Below are positions 49,506 to 60,584 of a stretch of DNA of 64,000 bases, piece after piece. Where the stretch lies: NCBI GenBank assembly GCA_037176705.1, contig CM073890.1, positions 100,740,591 to 100,804,590 on the forward strand. Direction: 5' to 3'. Positions within the stretch are counted from its first letter, which is position 1. Each line of letters begins with the position of its first letter. Below the pieces are notes generated by a model. That model was not told where the DNA came from and made no database searches. It worked only from the letters and a program-made list of their open reading frames with translations. Made by a program: the position numbers and the translations under genes. The DNA comes from Molossus alvarezi (taxonomy: Eukaryota; Chordata; Mammalia; Chiroptera; Molossidae).

Positions 49506-49955
49506 AACAAGAAAATTCTGGATGTGGGGACGCCTGGCATCTGAGGATCGCAGGATCCAACGGAGAAGAGTCGTGCTGAGGAAAACCTCTAGTCCCGTCC
49601 ACCACGCTGGCCCTCCGATCCATGGTGTCCAGGTTCCACCATCAGGCCAGGCTTGGGAATATTCTGATCTGGGAAAGGCGAAGGGATTAAGCAGCACAGA
49701 TTGTCAGCTGCAGACCAGCCACAGAGATGCAGATTGCAGCATGGGGAACAGGGTCAGTGACGTCCAGATAACAGGGCATGGCGCCAGGGGTGTGCTTGGG
49801 GCAGCGGGGGACCACTCTGCAGAGAGCATGCTTTTCTGGCCACCTTGCTCTACATCTGAAACTGGGGCAGAATGGTATTGAATGTAAACCGTGGTTGAAA
49901 AAAAGAAATAAAGACAGAGAGAGGGATGGGGGAAAGAAAGAAAGAGATACAAGAA
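49506..49955. other. Unexplained GC-rich, CpG-retaining block
   Basis: About 400 bp clearly richer in GC and CpG than its AT-rich surroundings. It has TGTGGGGACGCCTGGCATCT near 49521, ATGGTGTCCAGGTTCCACCA near 49622, and AATAAAGACAGAGAGAGGG near 49907 followed by a purine-rich end. Frames on both strands are open (60-119 codons) but show no familiar motif. The near-repeats ACAAGAAAATT (49506) and ACAAGAATATT (49949) could be a TSD. A solo LTR, an mRNA-derived copy or an unclassified retroposon would all fit. Confidence 0.45.
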
Positions 49956-50277
49956 TATTGTAGGTATCACATAATATATGTAGTGAGTAAATAGAAAAGA
50001 GAAATTCGATTGAAAATTCTGTATTCTTTACCATACTTGCCTATATGATATAAAATGTAAGCAAAGATGTTTTCGATTTACATATTTTCTATTTTTTCAT
50101 ATTAAACTTTTATTTATTCACCATGAGTAAATCAAGAATGGATAATAAAAATATGTTTAATTTATTCACTGTATTGATGGTAAACAACTATTTTTGCATT
50201 GTCTTAAAGAAGATCTTCAAGAAGCCTGATTGAAAACTATTATTACAAAATTATAAAAGCACACTACTAGAACTGCA

Positions 50278-50507
50278 AGTTTTTGGGTTTGTTTTTTTTT
50301 ATCCTCACCCAAGGACATTTTTGCATTTATCTTCAGATAGAGCAGGAGGGAGAGAGAGAGATAAACACCAATGTGACATCATTGACTGGCTGCCAACCAG
50401 GGCCGGGGACAAACTGCAACTGAGGTACATGCCCTTAGCGGGAACTGAACTCGGGTCTCTCTGGTCCATGGGCCAACGCTCTAACTGCTGAGCCAAACCA
50501 GCCACGG
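50278..50507 (-). mobile_element. Ves SINE (type B)
   Basis: Tail complement TATCCTCACCCAAGGACATT, head end AAACCAGCCACGG. TSD CTAGAACTGCA exact at 50267-50277 and 50508-50518. About 20 bases of the middle segment are missing near 50390. Confidence 0.95.
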
Positions 50508-50518
50508 CTAGAACTGCA

Positions 50519-51769
50519 TGTTCTTAACCTGATTCAAACTAAAAATGCTTATCTGAGCGTCTGTTCACCTGAGCATTCTCAGTAAATTTATGTAGTTTGC
50601 AAGATGACTGACGGGCTGCTTTTTGTTAAGGGGCTGCCAAGATGAACTCCGAGATCTCTCCCTAGTTCGGAAGAAAAAAGGAGGTGGCCATGTTTAGTCA
50701 ATTCTGATCATCAGGCCGTTCCACATTTTCATTTCAGAGAAATAGAATTTTTAATGAGAATGTTTGGAAAATTCTAATAAATGTGAACTTATGAAAGTTA
50801 TTCCAAGCCAACTGTTAAGAACCACGGACATGAGTCATATTAAACCAGATAGTCAACAGATAGTGAATAAAATTGGAAGTAATGATGCAGAATGGAGAAT
50901 AGAGTCCAAATGACGAAATTTTCAAATGAAAAGCCATGTCAAAGCAACTGAATACTCTTTTAGTGGCTAGCAATCCATCCCTATATAACAGCAGCTTCCT
51001 AATATTAAATTGGCAGATATCCTCATGACATGGGATATAGTGTTGTTTTTATTGTTTTTTCTTTTCTTTTCTTTTTTTAGTTTTTTGAAGGAAACTGAAG
51101 CATCTAAAGCTGACACCAACAATAGTGCTGGCCAAATGTAATTAGCTTCACCCAAGGTGAGAGGGACCAGAGAGTATACAGCTATGACCTTAGAATCCAC
51201 AGTTACTCTGCTTTCTCTACCGCATTACCACCCAGAAGACTGAAGAAATCAATTTGAAATAGTTTTACCACTATATTAATAAACTGATACTGCTCAAAAG
51301 TGACTTTTATACGCACTCATACTGTCATTGAAGCACATGAGAATAATTGATTTCAAAGCAAATAGTAGTGAGGAAATACCCACAAAATGTTATGATAGTG
51401 TAGAGTTCAATTCACTTGGCTGCACTATTTTCTAGACTCTTCCAGGCGTGTGTGTGAGACCGAGTGTGCTTGTAGCGTGTATGGGGAAGGAGAGTTTCTG
51501 TTCTTTTGGGGATGTGAGATATTTAGAGCAACTCCAGCTCTGCTTCCTCTCCAGGTGCACCCACTTTTGGTGCCTCAATGATGTTCCTTTGCTGTTGAAA
51601 TTGAGAGTGAATGAAAAGCCAAGAACATTGATTTTGATGGCAATGTTGTAAAGATCTACATTTTAGGAGGAAATAAATACTTTTTTACTTTATGAAAAAG
51701 ATGTATTTCATAAATCTTTGAAAAGCCTATATATCTTGAGCAGCAATTATTAGATATAAAACTATTATC

Positions 51770-51773
<4 letters not shown>
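50519..51773. other. Unassigned sequence
   Basis: No recognised feature; short T/C-rich run near 51050-51080. Confidence 0.55.

Positions 51774-51804
<31 letters not shown>
51774..51804 (+). repeat. (GT)n microsatellite
   Basis: About 15 uninterrupted GT units. The cysteine/valine-rich frame starting here is an artefact. Confidence 0.97.
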
Positions 51805-51807
<3 letters not shown>

Positions 51808-51814
51808 GGTTCGC

Positions 51815-51965
51815 TTTTTATTTTATTTTTTATTAATATATTTTTGTTACAGATGTTTCTCCTTTTCCCCCCTAGACCTCCTCCTCCCCACCCCACGCCC
51901 AGTGGCCCCGCCCCCAGCATGGTTGTCTATGTCCATTGGTTACACGTACATGCATGTAAGTAACT
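51815..51965 (-). mobile_element. Short L1/HAL1 3' UTR fragment
   Basis: T-rich start followed by TTTGTTACAGATGTTTCTCC, a C-rich block and GTCTATGTCCATTGGTTAC, the same 3' UTR seen at 17, 30 and 49 kb. It lies directly downstream of a (GT)n tract, possibly at an A/T-rich insertion edge. Confidence 0.75.
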
Positions 51966-52473
51966 TAGCTCTGAGCTCCAGGTCAAATTTATGTTTTTAT
52001 TAACTAAAAATCACTGAGGGAAAAATACACGGTGCAAAGACCTTCTTAAGTTTATTAAATATTTAGTATTAATTTCTTAGCTAAAGTGAAACCAGAGAGT
52101 TTTGCAGTTAATTTATTCTCACAGCTCCCTGGGGAGGACACAGCTCTCCACCCAGGAGAATTTGGGGAAGTCTGGCGTTAGTCACCAGGCAGAGAAGAGA
52201 CGGAACTGTGAGTAGGGGTCTTTAGTGTAGAGTTTGTGAGAACAGGGCAAAGAGGCAGGAGAGCAGGTTTGGTATTGGCTGACCTGAACAATTGGCTGTA
52301 GGGTACAGGAGCTATCCCTGAGGAACCTGGCCCTGGAGCATTAATGTTCATGTCTACTCACCCAGAGCGTGGGAGCCCCACAAGGGAAGTAGTTGGGGCT
52401 TGGACTTAATCAGCTACTCAAAACAAAACTGACCAGCTTCTAGCAAGGGCCTCCAAACTGGTCATGATAGCAT
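51966..52473. other. Unassigned GC-richer sequence, possible LTR
   Basis: 52080-52440 is GC-richer, with AACAAAACTGACCAGCTTCT near 52421. It looks like an old LTR but I cannot name it. Confidence 0.4.
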
Positions 52474-52495
52474 ACACACACACACACACACACAC
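52474..52495 (+). repeat. (CA)n microsatellite
   Basis: About 11 CA units followed by CACTCACT-type sequence. Confidence 0.95.
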
Positions 52496-52789
52496 TCACT
52501 CACTCTTACTCACATACAAACTGTATTACAAACTATATTACAAAAGTATTGCTAGTTTGCTTGTTTTCTTTATTTCAGTCATTCCTATGATAGTGTAACT
52601 GTATCTCAACTAGAGATTTAATAGGACTTTACCTGATAATAATAATGTCGAGAATACTTTCATTTATGTGTTGATCAATTTGATTCTCATATACATGAAA
52701 TAGCTGTTCAAATCACTTGCCCACCTTTAGGTGGGTTTTCTTTTTATGATACCTTTATGTTAGTATAATATAACATAGTGGAAAAATAG

Positions 52790-53400
52790 ATATGGAAAAG
52801 TATGCAAGGCTTCCCTAGAGGAAACCACAAGATATCACTGAGAGTAATCGAACCCAACTACATAAACAAAATACTTGACATTTCTCACCTAGTCCATCTA
52901 TGCTCTCAGTAAAATTCCGATAGAAATTTCAGCATTTTTAAATGAAACGAACAAATGGCCTCTAAAACTTATATGGAAATATATACAGGTTATAATAGGA
53001 AAAATCTGAATGAATAAAAAGAACAAAGTTAAAGGATATATAAACCAGATATAAAGTTGCTTTTGAAGTTAGAGTAAGTGAAAAAAAGCGTGGTATTGGT
53101 ACAAGAATAAACAACAAAAATAGAGAAAAATAAGAACGTCTGCAAAAATATCTTTATGTATTTGAACATAAATTTACTACAAAGTTATTACTTTCATAAA
53201 ATGGGAGAAGCATTTTCCATAAATAATGCTAGCATGATTGCATATCTATATAGAAAAAAATGAAACTTGACTTCTACCTTAAAGAATATACAAAAATTAG
53301 TTCCAGATGTATCACAGTATAATATGAAAGATAAAAAAATAAGTTCTCAGATAATGAAGAGAATATTAGCACTGTCAAACTGCACATCTAGTTACAGGTA
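52790..53400 (+). mobile_element. Old L1 ORF2 fragment (C-terminal part)
   Basis: Follows the L1 ORF2 section downstream of the reverse-transcriptase core: AAAATTCCGATAGAAATTTC (about 52912), AAAACTTATATGGAAA (about 52964), AGCGTGGTATTGGTACAAG (about 53087), then AATGAAACTTGACTTCTACC (about 53260). It is very diverged, has no open frame and ends at a Ves SINE. Confidence 0.68.
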
Positions 53401-53412
53401 AAAAATATATAG

Positions 53413-53640
53413 TTAGCCCTGGCTGGTCTGGCTTAGCAGTTAGAGTGTCGGCCTGCAGACCAGAGAGTCCTGGGTTCGGTTCCTGCTAAGGGCATGTACC
53501 TTGGTTGTAGTTTGTCCCCAGCTCATGTGGGTGGCAACTACTCGATGTGTCTCTCTCACATCGATGTTTCTCTCTCTCTCTTCCTCCCTCTCTCCCTCCC
53601 GCTCTATCTGAAGAAAAATGCAAAAATGTCCTTGGATGAG
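53413..53640 (+). mobile_element. Ves SINE (type B)
   Basis: Head TTAGCCCTGGCTGGTCTGGC, CGGCCTGCAGACCAGAGAG, box B GGGTTCGGTTCC, tail GCAAAAATGTCCTTGGATGA. Flanks share an ATATATA motif. Inserted at the right edge of the L1 ORF2 piece. Confidence 0.93.
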
Positions 53641-54169
53641 GATAATATATATTTATAATAGTTCTGGATCAGAATATGATACACATATGATTTACTAAAC
53701 TATGGCATCCAGAATATATTGTAACTGCCTATGATAAGATTTTGCAAGTTTAGTAATCAGAAGAGTATTTCTAAATTCAAGGATGGATTAGGTGATGAGC
53801 ATTTCACAGGTAACATGTGTGAGTGGTTATTGCTCTGAACAAAGACACCTGAGCGTTCATGTGCCGCAGTGCGAGGACATCGTGAGGTACAGGAATTAGC
53901 AGCACAGGAAGAGTCTGGACAGAAACAGACTTAGATGTCTTAGATGTACATATGTGGGCCATCAAGAGGCTAACCAGATTACAGATTTTTTTGACTTGAT
54001 TTTTAAGTCAATAAATAATGATTGAAATACTTTATATAGTAGCCTTTTAGTGTTTCATTTTATTTCAGACCGTCCGTTGGCACATGCTGTTGAGAAGGGT
54101 TGGAGGAGAGGGGCAGGCAGGTTCGACGGTGGCTCCGAGACCCCCATCCACTGGCCTCTCTGGAGTCCA

Positions 54170-54745
54170 GGTGCAACCTGTGGTTTCTTAAACAACAGCT
54201 ATGGCGAAGGTGAGGGATTTTGCAGATGTAATTAGTATCCCTAGTAAATTAAGTCCGACTTAATAAAAAGAGATCATCCCAGGTGGGACAGATTTAATCA
54301 GTTTAGACCTGTAACAAAAGAGTTCAGGACTTCCCTGGAGTGCGGAATTTCAAAGAGCAGAGAGAGCGTGGTTTTTCTGGCTTTGAAGACAGGCGCTGTC
54401 ACGTTGTCAGAGGGACAGTGAAGTCAGAGTGAAGACCTCGGAGCAGTAGGTGGAGCTGATGGTGGGCTCTGCCTGGCCGCTACTGAGAAAACAGGGACCT
54501 CATTCCTACAACCACAAGGAACTGAATTCTGCCCAAACCCTGTGAGTTTAGAGGAGGGTCCCAAATTCCAGAAAAAAATGTACATAACAAGCTTTTATTT
54601 GCTGCCTTGTGAGGTCCGGACCAGAGGGCTCAGTGAAATACACAGAATCCTGACCCACAAAGTTATGAGAAAATGAAGGTATGTTGTTTTAATTCTCTGT
54701 TTGTGGTAACTTCTTTGTGGCAACAAAAAACTGTTAAAATTGGTG
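54170..54745 (+). mobile_element. LTR-like segment, probably ERVL/MaLR
   Basis: TTTGCAGATGTAATTAGTAT (about 54219), GAGATCATCCCAGGTGGGAC, CTGGCTTTGAAGACAGG, ACAGGGACCTCATTCCTACA, ACCACAAGGAACTGAATTCT and the closing TTGTTTTAATTCTCTGTTTG with TGTGGTAAC follow a common mammalian LTR pattern on the plus strand. The 54560-54660 part is weaker. No internal retroviral genes. Confidence 0.6.
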
Positions 54746-54989
54746 TATCAATAGGGACAATTTACAAGAGAAGAGAGATCATTGTGAACTCAAGAAATCG
54801 TGTTAGATCAGATAATACTACTCAAACAGAATTCTAAATCTATATTAATAGGGTAAATTGATCTTACTCCTCACTGTATCTTGAACCAGGTATTTTGGAG
54901 TGTTTCTATCATCTGCTTTTTATTCTTAAATCTTCAGTATCTTGCGTTTGAATGGCTGCAGTGGAAATTCATGAAGTGAATTGCTTTTT

Positions 54990-55120
54990 AGAGCTGCAGA
55001 GACTGTGGTGACTTCCAACCCCGACGTGGGCATGCACCCTGACTGGGAATTGAATCCACAATTGAATTGAATCAGCTTTGGGAACAACGCTCCAACATAC
55101 TGAGCCACAGCAGCCAGGGT
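54990..55120 (-). mobile_element. Degenerate tRNA-headed SINE
   Basis: The complement shows CCCTGGCTGCTGTGGCTCAG at the right end, box-B-like GGATTCAATTCCC and GTGCATGCCC. A duplicated AATTGAATTG stretch disrupts box B. No tail or TSD seen. Confidence 0.65.
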
Positions 55121-56169
55121 TCCGTTGCAGGGCTGTAGACTCTTCTTGCTTGGTCTTCCTCATACCTACCAGTCATTTCTCCTCAGGCTCTTTTGTGGAT
55201 TCTTCCCTTTGGCCCTTAACATTGGAGATTTCCAGGACTTACCATTTGGGAGTATTCTCTACAAAGATAAGAGACTCACTTGTCTAATTCATACTTTTAA
55301 TACTGTATGGATTCTGGTAATTCCCTGAATAAATCTCCAGTTCAGAACTCTTCCAAACCCTTGACTACTACATCTGACCACCAACTGTATAGGTGTGATA
55401 GACATCTCAGCAGCCCAAACTGAACTCTGAGCCTCCCCAGCAAACTCAGACCTAAACACAGACTTCTTTATTTCATTGATGACATCTTTTCTATTTCACT
55501 GATAACCCCACTCTTGTATTTCTCAGAAAAAAATATGCCCCCATAACTCTTTTCCCCAAAAACACTATTTCCAATATATTATATTTTATTTTAAAAAATA
55601 AATATATTATATTATAAAATTATTGTATAATTTCATTACTATTCAGAAAATGATGGTACCTTGAAATGTGGCCACTTAAAAGGAAGTGGAAACAGAATGA
55701 TATGTTGAAAATGCAATTAGACTCCCATCTTCTACCAAATATAACCAAGCACACCCACAGAGATTTCTGAAGGTAAAATTCCAGAATTATTTCAAGAAAA
55801 TGCATTCTCCTAAGGAAAGAAATTGAAAACTTTATCTCTGGTGAAATCGTTTAGCCAAAGGCGTAGTACTTATATCTACTAATAGCTGTAGATCCCTTCT
55901 GATAGTTGAAAATGCCCAGCCTAATTTACCTCCACTGAGAGTAATTACTTGACCAATTTCTGCACACCCATGAAGCGTATTGGTTCATTCAAAAAATATG
56001 ATTAGGCACTCAGGATTCATTATACATTTTGAGAAAAGCCCATATTTGAAAGGCAGTAAGAAAATAATAAACTCAAAGAAATTTCAAAAAAAAAATACAA
56101 GGATAAGGAAACTTCAAAGAAAATACTGTATTCTCTTTATAAAGTTTAGGGTGAGAATTATATCCATGA
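55121..56169. other. Unassigned sequence
   Basis: No recognised gene or transposon; AT-palindromic sequence near 55576-55620. Confidence 0.5.
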
Positions 56170-56274
56170 AACAAATTTAAAAGAAATATTTGGAGGGTAA
56201 AAAGAACCCTTGGAAATTAAGAACAAAATGAAGAAAATTTCAATAGAATTAAAAGATCAAGGAACTCTCTAGTA

Positions 56275-56466
56275 CAGTGGTTCTCAACCTTCCCAATGCT
56301 GCAACCCTTTAATACAGCTCCTCATGTTGTGTTGACCCCTAATCTTAAAATTATTTTCATTGCTATTTCATAACTGTAATTTTGCTACTGTTATGTCTTA
56401 GGCAACCCCTGTGAAAGGGTCATTCGACCCCCAAAGGGGTCATGACCCACAGGTTGAGAACCAATG
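56275..56466 (-). mobile_element. SPIN-like non-autonomous hAT element, copy 2
   Basis: 192 bp, the same length as the copy at 24.2 kb and in opposite orientation. Inverted repeats: CAGTGGTTCTCAACCTT at the left and GGTTGAGAACCAATG at the right. The 8-bp TSD CTCTAGTA is perfect at 56267-56274 and 56467-56474 and fits the T-C-T-A-G core favoured by SPIN and other hAT elements. It sits inside an old L1/HAL1 remnant. Confidence 0.92.
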
Positions 56467-56500
56467 CTCTAGTAGAAGAATCTGCTATAAAAATGGAAAA

Positions 56501-56755
56501 TTTGGCCCTGGCCAGTTTGGCTCAGCAGTTAGAGTGTTGGCCTGTGGACCGGAGAGTCCCGGGTTCAGTTTCTGCTAAGGGCATGTACCTTGTTTGCAGT
56601 TTGTCCTGGCCTGGTTGGAGTCGTATGGGTGGCAACCACTCGATGTGTCTCTCTCACATCGATGTTTCTCTCTCTCCCTCCCTCTCTCCCTTCCACTCTA
56701 TCTGAAGATAAATACAAAAATGTCCTCAGGTGAGGATCAAAAAACAAAAACAATA
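56501..56755 (+). mobile_element. Ves SINE (type B)
   Basis: Head TTTGGCCCTGGCCAGTTTGG, CTGTGGACCGGAGAGTCCC, tail AAAAATGTCCTCAGGTGAGG. TSD AAAAATGGAAAA at 56489-56500 and 56756-56767. Confidence 0.95.
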
Positions 56756-57355
56756 AAAAATGGAAAAATTGATAAACAATAAAGAACAACAGAGAATTCA
56801 GTGATTCAATTCACAGTCCAATACCCTAATAATAGGAGTTTAGACCTTGAACTCCTATGGTGAAAATGAGGAGAGGAATATTATCAAACAAATAATTCAG
56901 GAAATATTTTCAAGGACATACCAAGGCATGTCGTTGTAAAATTTCAAAAGAGAGGGCATAAAGGGAGATCTCATACCCCGACAGAGAGAATATAAAGGCA
57001 GTGGGGATTACATACAAAGGATTCGTAAACAGACCGCATGGTGCTTCTCAACAGGGAGACCAAAGTTTTAAGATCATATAACAATGTGTTCAAAATTCTG
57101 AGGAAAATCACTTCCAAGAAGCAGAAAGTAAGAAATTAAACTGAGTTACTCCCTGTGGTCTATAAACTGGAGAATTGTCCTCTGGAAACTGAAAATGAAT
57201 TCATAAAAAGTACATAGAAAACTAAAAATTTAAGCGAAGAGTTTGTTTCCTTCAAGAAATGAACAAAAGTTGTATAAGAAGGGAGACAGAATCATAGTAT
57301 AGCTGAAAAATAAAAATCAACAACGGAACTTTCATTCTCATAAACGGGTACTCAG

Positions 57356-57595
57356 TCTGGCCGGTGTGGCTCAGTGGTTGAGCATCGACCCATGCACCAA
57401 GAGGTCACCGGTTCAATTCCCAGTCAGGGCACATGTCCAGACTGTGGGTCCAATCCCCAGTGGGGGGCATGCAGGAGGTGGCCAATTGATGTTCTCTCTC
57501 ATCAGTGTTTCTCTCTCTCTCTTCTTCTCACTTCCTCTCTCTCTGAAAATCAATAAAGGAAAACAAATTTTTTTAAACAAACAAACAAAAAACAT
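57356..57595 (+). mobile_element. Ves SINE (type A)
   Basis: Head TCTGGCCGGTGTGGCTCAGT, box B GGTTCAATTCCC, tail CTGAAAATCAATAAAGG then an A-rich end. TSD GTACTCAG at 57348-57355 and 57596-57603. Confidence 0.95.
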
Positions 57596-57603
57596 GTACT
57601 CAG

Positions 57604-57700
57604 CTCTGGCCCATGTGGCTCAGTTGGTTGGTATCACCCTGTGCACTGAAAAGTTACCGGTTCAGTTCCTGGTCAGGGCACATGCGTGGGTTCTGGGATA
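57604..57700 (+). mobile_element. 3'-truncated tRNA-headed SINE
   Basis: CTCTGGCCCATGTGGCTCAG, TTGGTTGGTATCACCC, box B CGGTTCAGTTCC and GGGCACATGCGTGG, then the match stops with no tail. It abuts the right TSD of the preceding Ves. Confidence 0.85.
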
Positions 57701-58542
57701 TTGATAAAAAGAGAAGTCCATGTGAAGGTCAGAGGTTTAAGAGATATGATAAACGTTACTGTTCATTTTAGGAAGTAGATAAGAAAAAGTTGAAAATTTG
57801 AGAAAGCGAATTATGACATTTCCAAATATACAGGTAAATTGAACAAAAGAAAGGGGGAGGGGCAAGGAGTTTAAGTTGGTTGCTTCTTGGAACTGTGAAT
57901 CAAGGTTTTTCCACAGCAGTGGTCTAGGGGTTGCTTTTTTGTTTTAAGTCTTTAAGGATGATTAGATTTATTTATGTGGTGTAATATGCAACCTTGATAA
58001 AAACAACTGTAACATTTTATAATTCATTTTACTTTTTACCTTCCATTGAAAAACAGAATGTGTATTGCCTCTTGTTTTAAGGGCCATCATTTTACAGGTT
58101 TTTCTATTACCTTTTCTAACTGCCGCAGACACTTGAGGTTTGATGTAACATTGTTACGCTGTTTCCCAGTTGTTTTCGGAAAGGCACGATGCTCTAACTT
58201 CGCAGCTGTGTCATTTGTGAGAGCCTGTGATCTAACCCTTAATTGCCAGCTAACATAAAAGAGGGGAAAGTGTTGGAAGATTTCACACACACTAGTATTT
58301 TAATTATTTTCTTTGGTGATCGAAGTGCCTGACTAAAAGTTCCAAGTCATTCTTAATAGCTACATTCATTATTCATATAATGACTAAGTATGATTCTCAG
58401 AAACCGAGACATAAAAAGAACAGTAACCAGACATAGGACGAAAATGAGTTTTTCATGGAGTGTGTGCACAACCAAAGTCTGAGAAATATGATAACATTGA
58501 TAGAAATCTCCTACTGCTTACAGCCTGGGGTATATTTTCGAG

Positions 58543-58805
58543 CAGTGGTTTTCAACCAGTGTGCTGCAAGGATTTTTTAAACATGCAATATCTGACTATG
58601 TAGTCAGGAGCACTGACCTCTTTTCCCTTAGATTGTCAAGTTAAAAATGACCACAGTCAACACAATAGCCATCTGGTGTGAATGAATCAAAATTATACCT
58701 TTATTTTGGTCTGTCAGTTCGGCAAATAATATATATATTTTTGGTGTGCTGTAGAATTGTAGTAATTTATGTATGCCAGGAGATGAAAAAGGTTGAAAAT
58801 CTCTG
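58543..58805 (+). mobile_element. hAT-like non-autonomous element (second family)
   Basis: 263 bp with imperfect inverted ends CAGTGGTTTTCAACCAGTG and AGGTTGAAAATCTCTG. The interior is unlike SPIN: GTGTGCTGCAAGGATTTTTT, CTGACTATGTAGTCAGGAGC, ATCTGGTGTGAATGAATC and TTTTGGTGTGCTGTAGAATT. The CAGTGGTT ends point to hAT. Flanking 8-mers (TTTTCGAG and TATATAGG) do not match, so the TSD has decayed or the right end is off by a few bases. Confidence 0.7.
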
Positions 58806-59027
58806 TATATAGGCAAGAAGAATGTTCACTGGACTTTTTAGAACAAGAAAGTATGCACTCTAACTTCTTTTACAGGTGAGGAAATAGAAAATAGAAATCA
58901 TTTTATATGAGAGGTAGAAATATTGCAGTATGTAGGTGCCTACTTTTCCAGTAAAGGAGCCATAGGTCGAATCCTGTTGCCCATATGACGTGTGTGTCAG
59001 ACAGTGACACTTAAACTTCAAAATATT

Positions 59028-59117
59028 GCCCTGGCCAGTTTGGCTCAGCGGTTGGAACATTGGCCCGTAGACCAGAGAGTCCTGGGTTCGGCCCCCGCTA
59101 GGGGCACGTACCAAAAA
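59028..59117 (+). mobile_element. Head-only Ves SINE (tRNA-like part plus A-run)
   Basis: GCCCTGGCCAGTTTGGCTCA, box B GGGTTCGGCCCC and GGGGCACGTACC, then directly an A-run. The body and tail of type B are missing. Flanking AAAATAT (59020-59026 and 59114-59120) may be a short TSD. Confidence 0.85.
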
Positions 59118-60575
59118 TATATATATTTTTTTATCTTAAAATTGTGTATCATAATACCTATTTTATAGAGTTATTTAAACTATTAATTGAAATAAAATAA
59201 TAATTATAATATTTGGGATATGATAGATTAAGAAGCTTATCAGCTCACACATAAAAACATGGCTAAATAGCTTGGTGCTTAATCTTTAGTTTTATTACTC
59301 CTTTTATATTAAATGACGGAGACCTGGGATTCTCCTGTGTGTTCTAGAAACCGGCATTTTCATAGAGCCTTATTATTGTGACACTTTATAAAAATCCTGT
59401 CGGTTTTTCCATTATTTTTATGTGAATATTATGAAAGGTTACTAAAAATAAATGTTCATGCCAACACAAAGAGAAAATGAAAGGATCGGAGAGAAGTATA
59501 TTTCTACCTGATGAAATGGCTGACAAATAAATCACCAACTCCTTCAAAAAAAGTAAACAGCATTTTTTGGTTAGTATAAATAATATACATTTATTCATTG
59601 ATAATTTTCCAGAAATATATATTGGGCTTCCCATTTGTACCTGAAATCATGGTTGATTTGAAAAAAATGATTAATCATTTTCTTTTCCCCTTATTCCTCA
59701 CGAAGTCTAAGCGGAAGATACATTAGTGGTAAATTACTCTCCCATATAAGCAACTAGTCTCCCTGGAAGAAGCATTTTACCTTGGTAAATAATTCCTCCT
59801 TTGAGTACTATATTAATATTCTTAGTGGCATTTATGAGCGTATTACAGCTCAATGAAGACAAATGTAAGGTTTAAAGGTACATACAAAGAAATTACTATT
59901 TCATGATTATTTGTAGAGTTAAAATAATATATATCATATTTACCAATTGAACTTAGTGAATTTTATTACTTATCAAGCCTACAAATATGTCACACAGTTT
60001 TTCCCACTATCACTATTAGTGATATTAGGTTAAGTGAAGACTGAGGACCTCATAGAGGCAGTCTCCACCATATTTCTCCACTGTAAAGTTACTATTTTTC
60101 TCTTTAAATTGCTAAACAATTTATGGACTATCTATAGCAATTATGCACATTCATTGTTTATTCTCAAAATTTCACTCAACTGCTCTTAATAATCATTGAT
60201 GATATTCTAATTTTCCATTTTTGTACTATCGTGTAAACATACTTTTAGTTAAAATTTTCCTATAAGCAAGTGTGGGGGAGGAACAAACTTTTTTCTGCCC
60301 TCAAGATTTGTCTGGCTAGTCTAATACTGAAATAAACATGAGACATATTAGCAAGAAAAACGTAGCCAAATTTAATGCATACATATGTATGGGACTCCCC
60401 ACACCCATGTACAAGAAGTTCAGTGATAGGAAGGAAGCATGGTTATACAAGATCCTGAGCTAGGGATGAGGTAAGGTGCCTTGGGGGCTTCAAGGGGGTC
60501 ATTGCAGGATGGTAACAAGAGCAGACCTTTTGTAAATAAAAGTTTGCCCCATCCATATAGATGGGTCAAAAGAAT
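59118..60575. other. Unassigned AT-rich sequence
   Basis: Nothing recognised in about 1.45 kb. Confidence 0.6.
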
Positions 60576-60584
60576 TTATCTCTG

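Larger units (their letters stand above)
56170..57900 (+). mobile_element. Old HAL1 or L1M ORF1-region remnant
   Basis: Pieces on the plus strand resemble the ORF1 part of an old L1/HAL1: TTGGAAATTAAGAACAAAAT (about 56211), AATAATAGGAGTT (about 56829), ATTATCAAACAAATAATTCA (about 56880), GGCATGTCGTTGTAAAATTT (about 56927), ACATACAAAGGATTC (about 57011) and TTCAAAATTCTGAGGAAAAT (about 57091). It is interrupted by a SPIN-like element and three Ves-type SINEs. The right limit after 57330 is uncertain. Confidence 0.55.

Noticed and set aside
49522..49881. 119-codon plus-strand frame as a host gene
   Set aside because: An overlapping minus-strand frame of similar length exists, no domain or conserved motif is visible and there is no splice or promoter context; kept only as an unexplained GC-rich block.
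58920..58990. Another SINE head next to the head-only copy
   Set aside because: A box-B-like GGTCGAATCC is present but box A and the SINE body are not convincing.
59028..59112. Possible true tRNA gene
   Set aside because: It has box A and box B, but the sequence is that of a Ves SINE head, lacks a proper acceptor-stem pairing and is followed by a SINE-like A-run and possible TSD.
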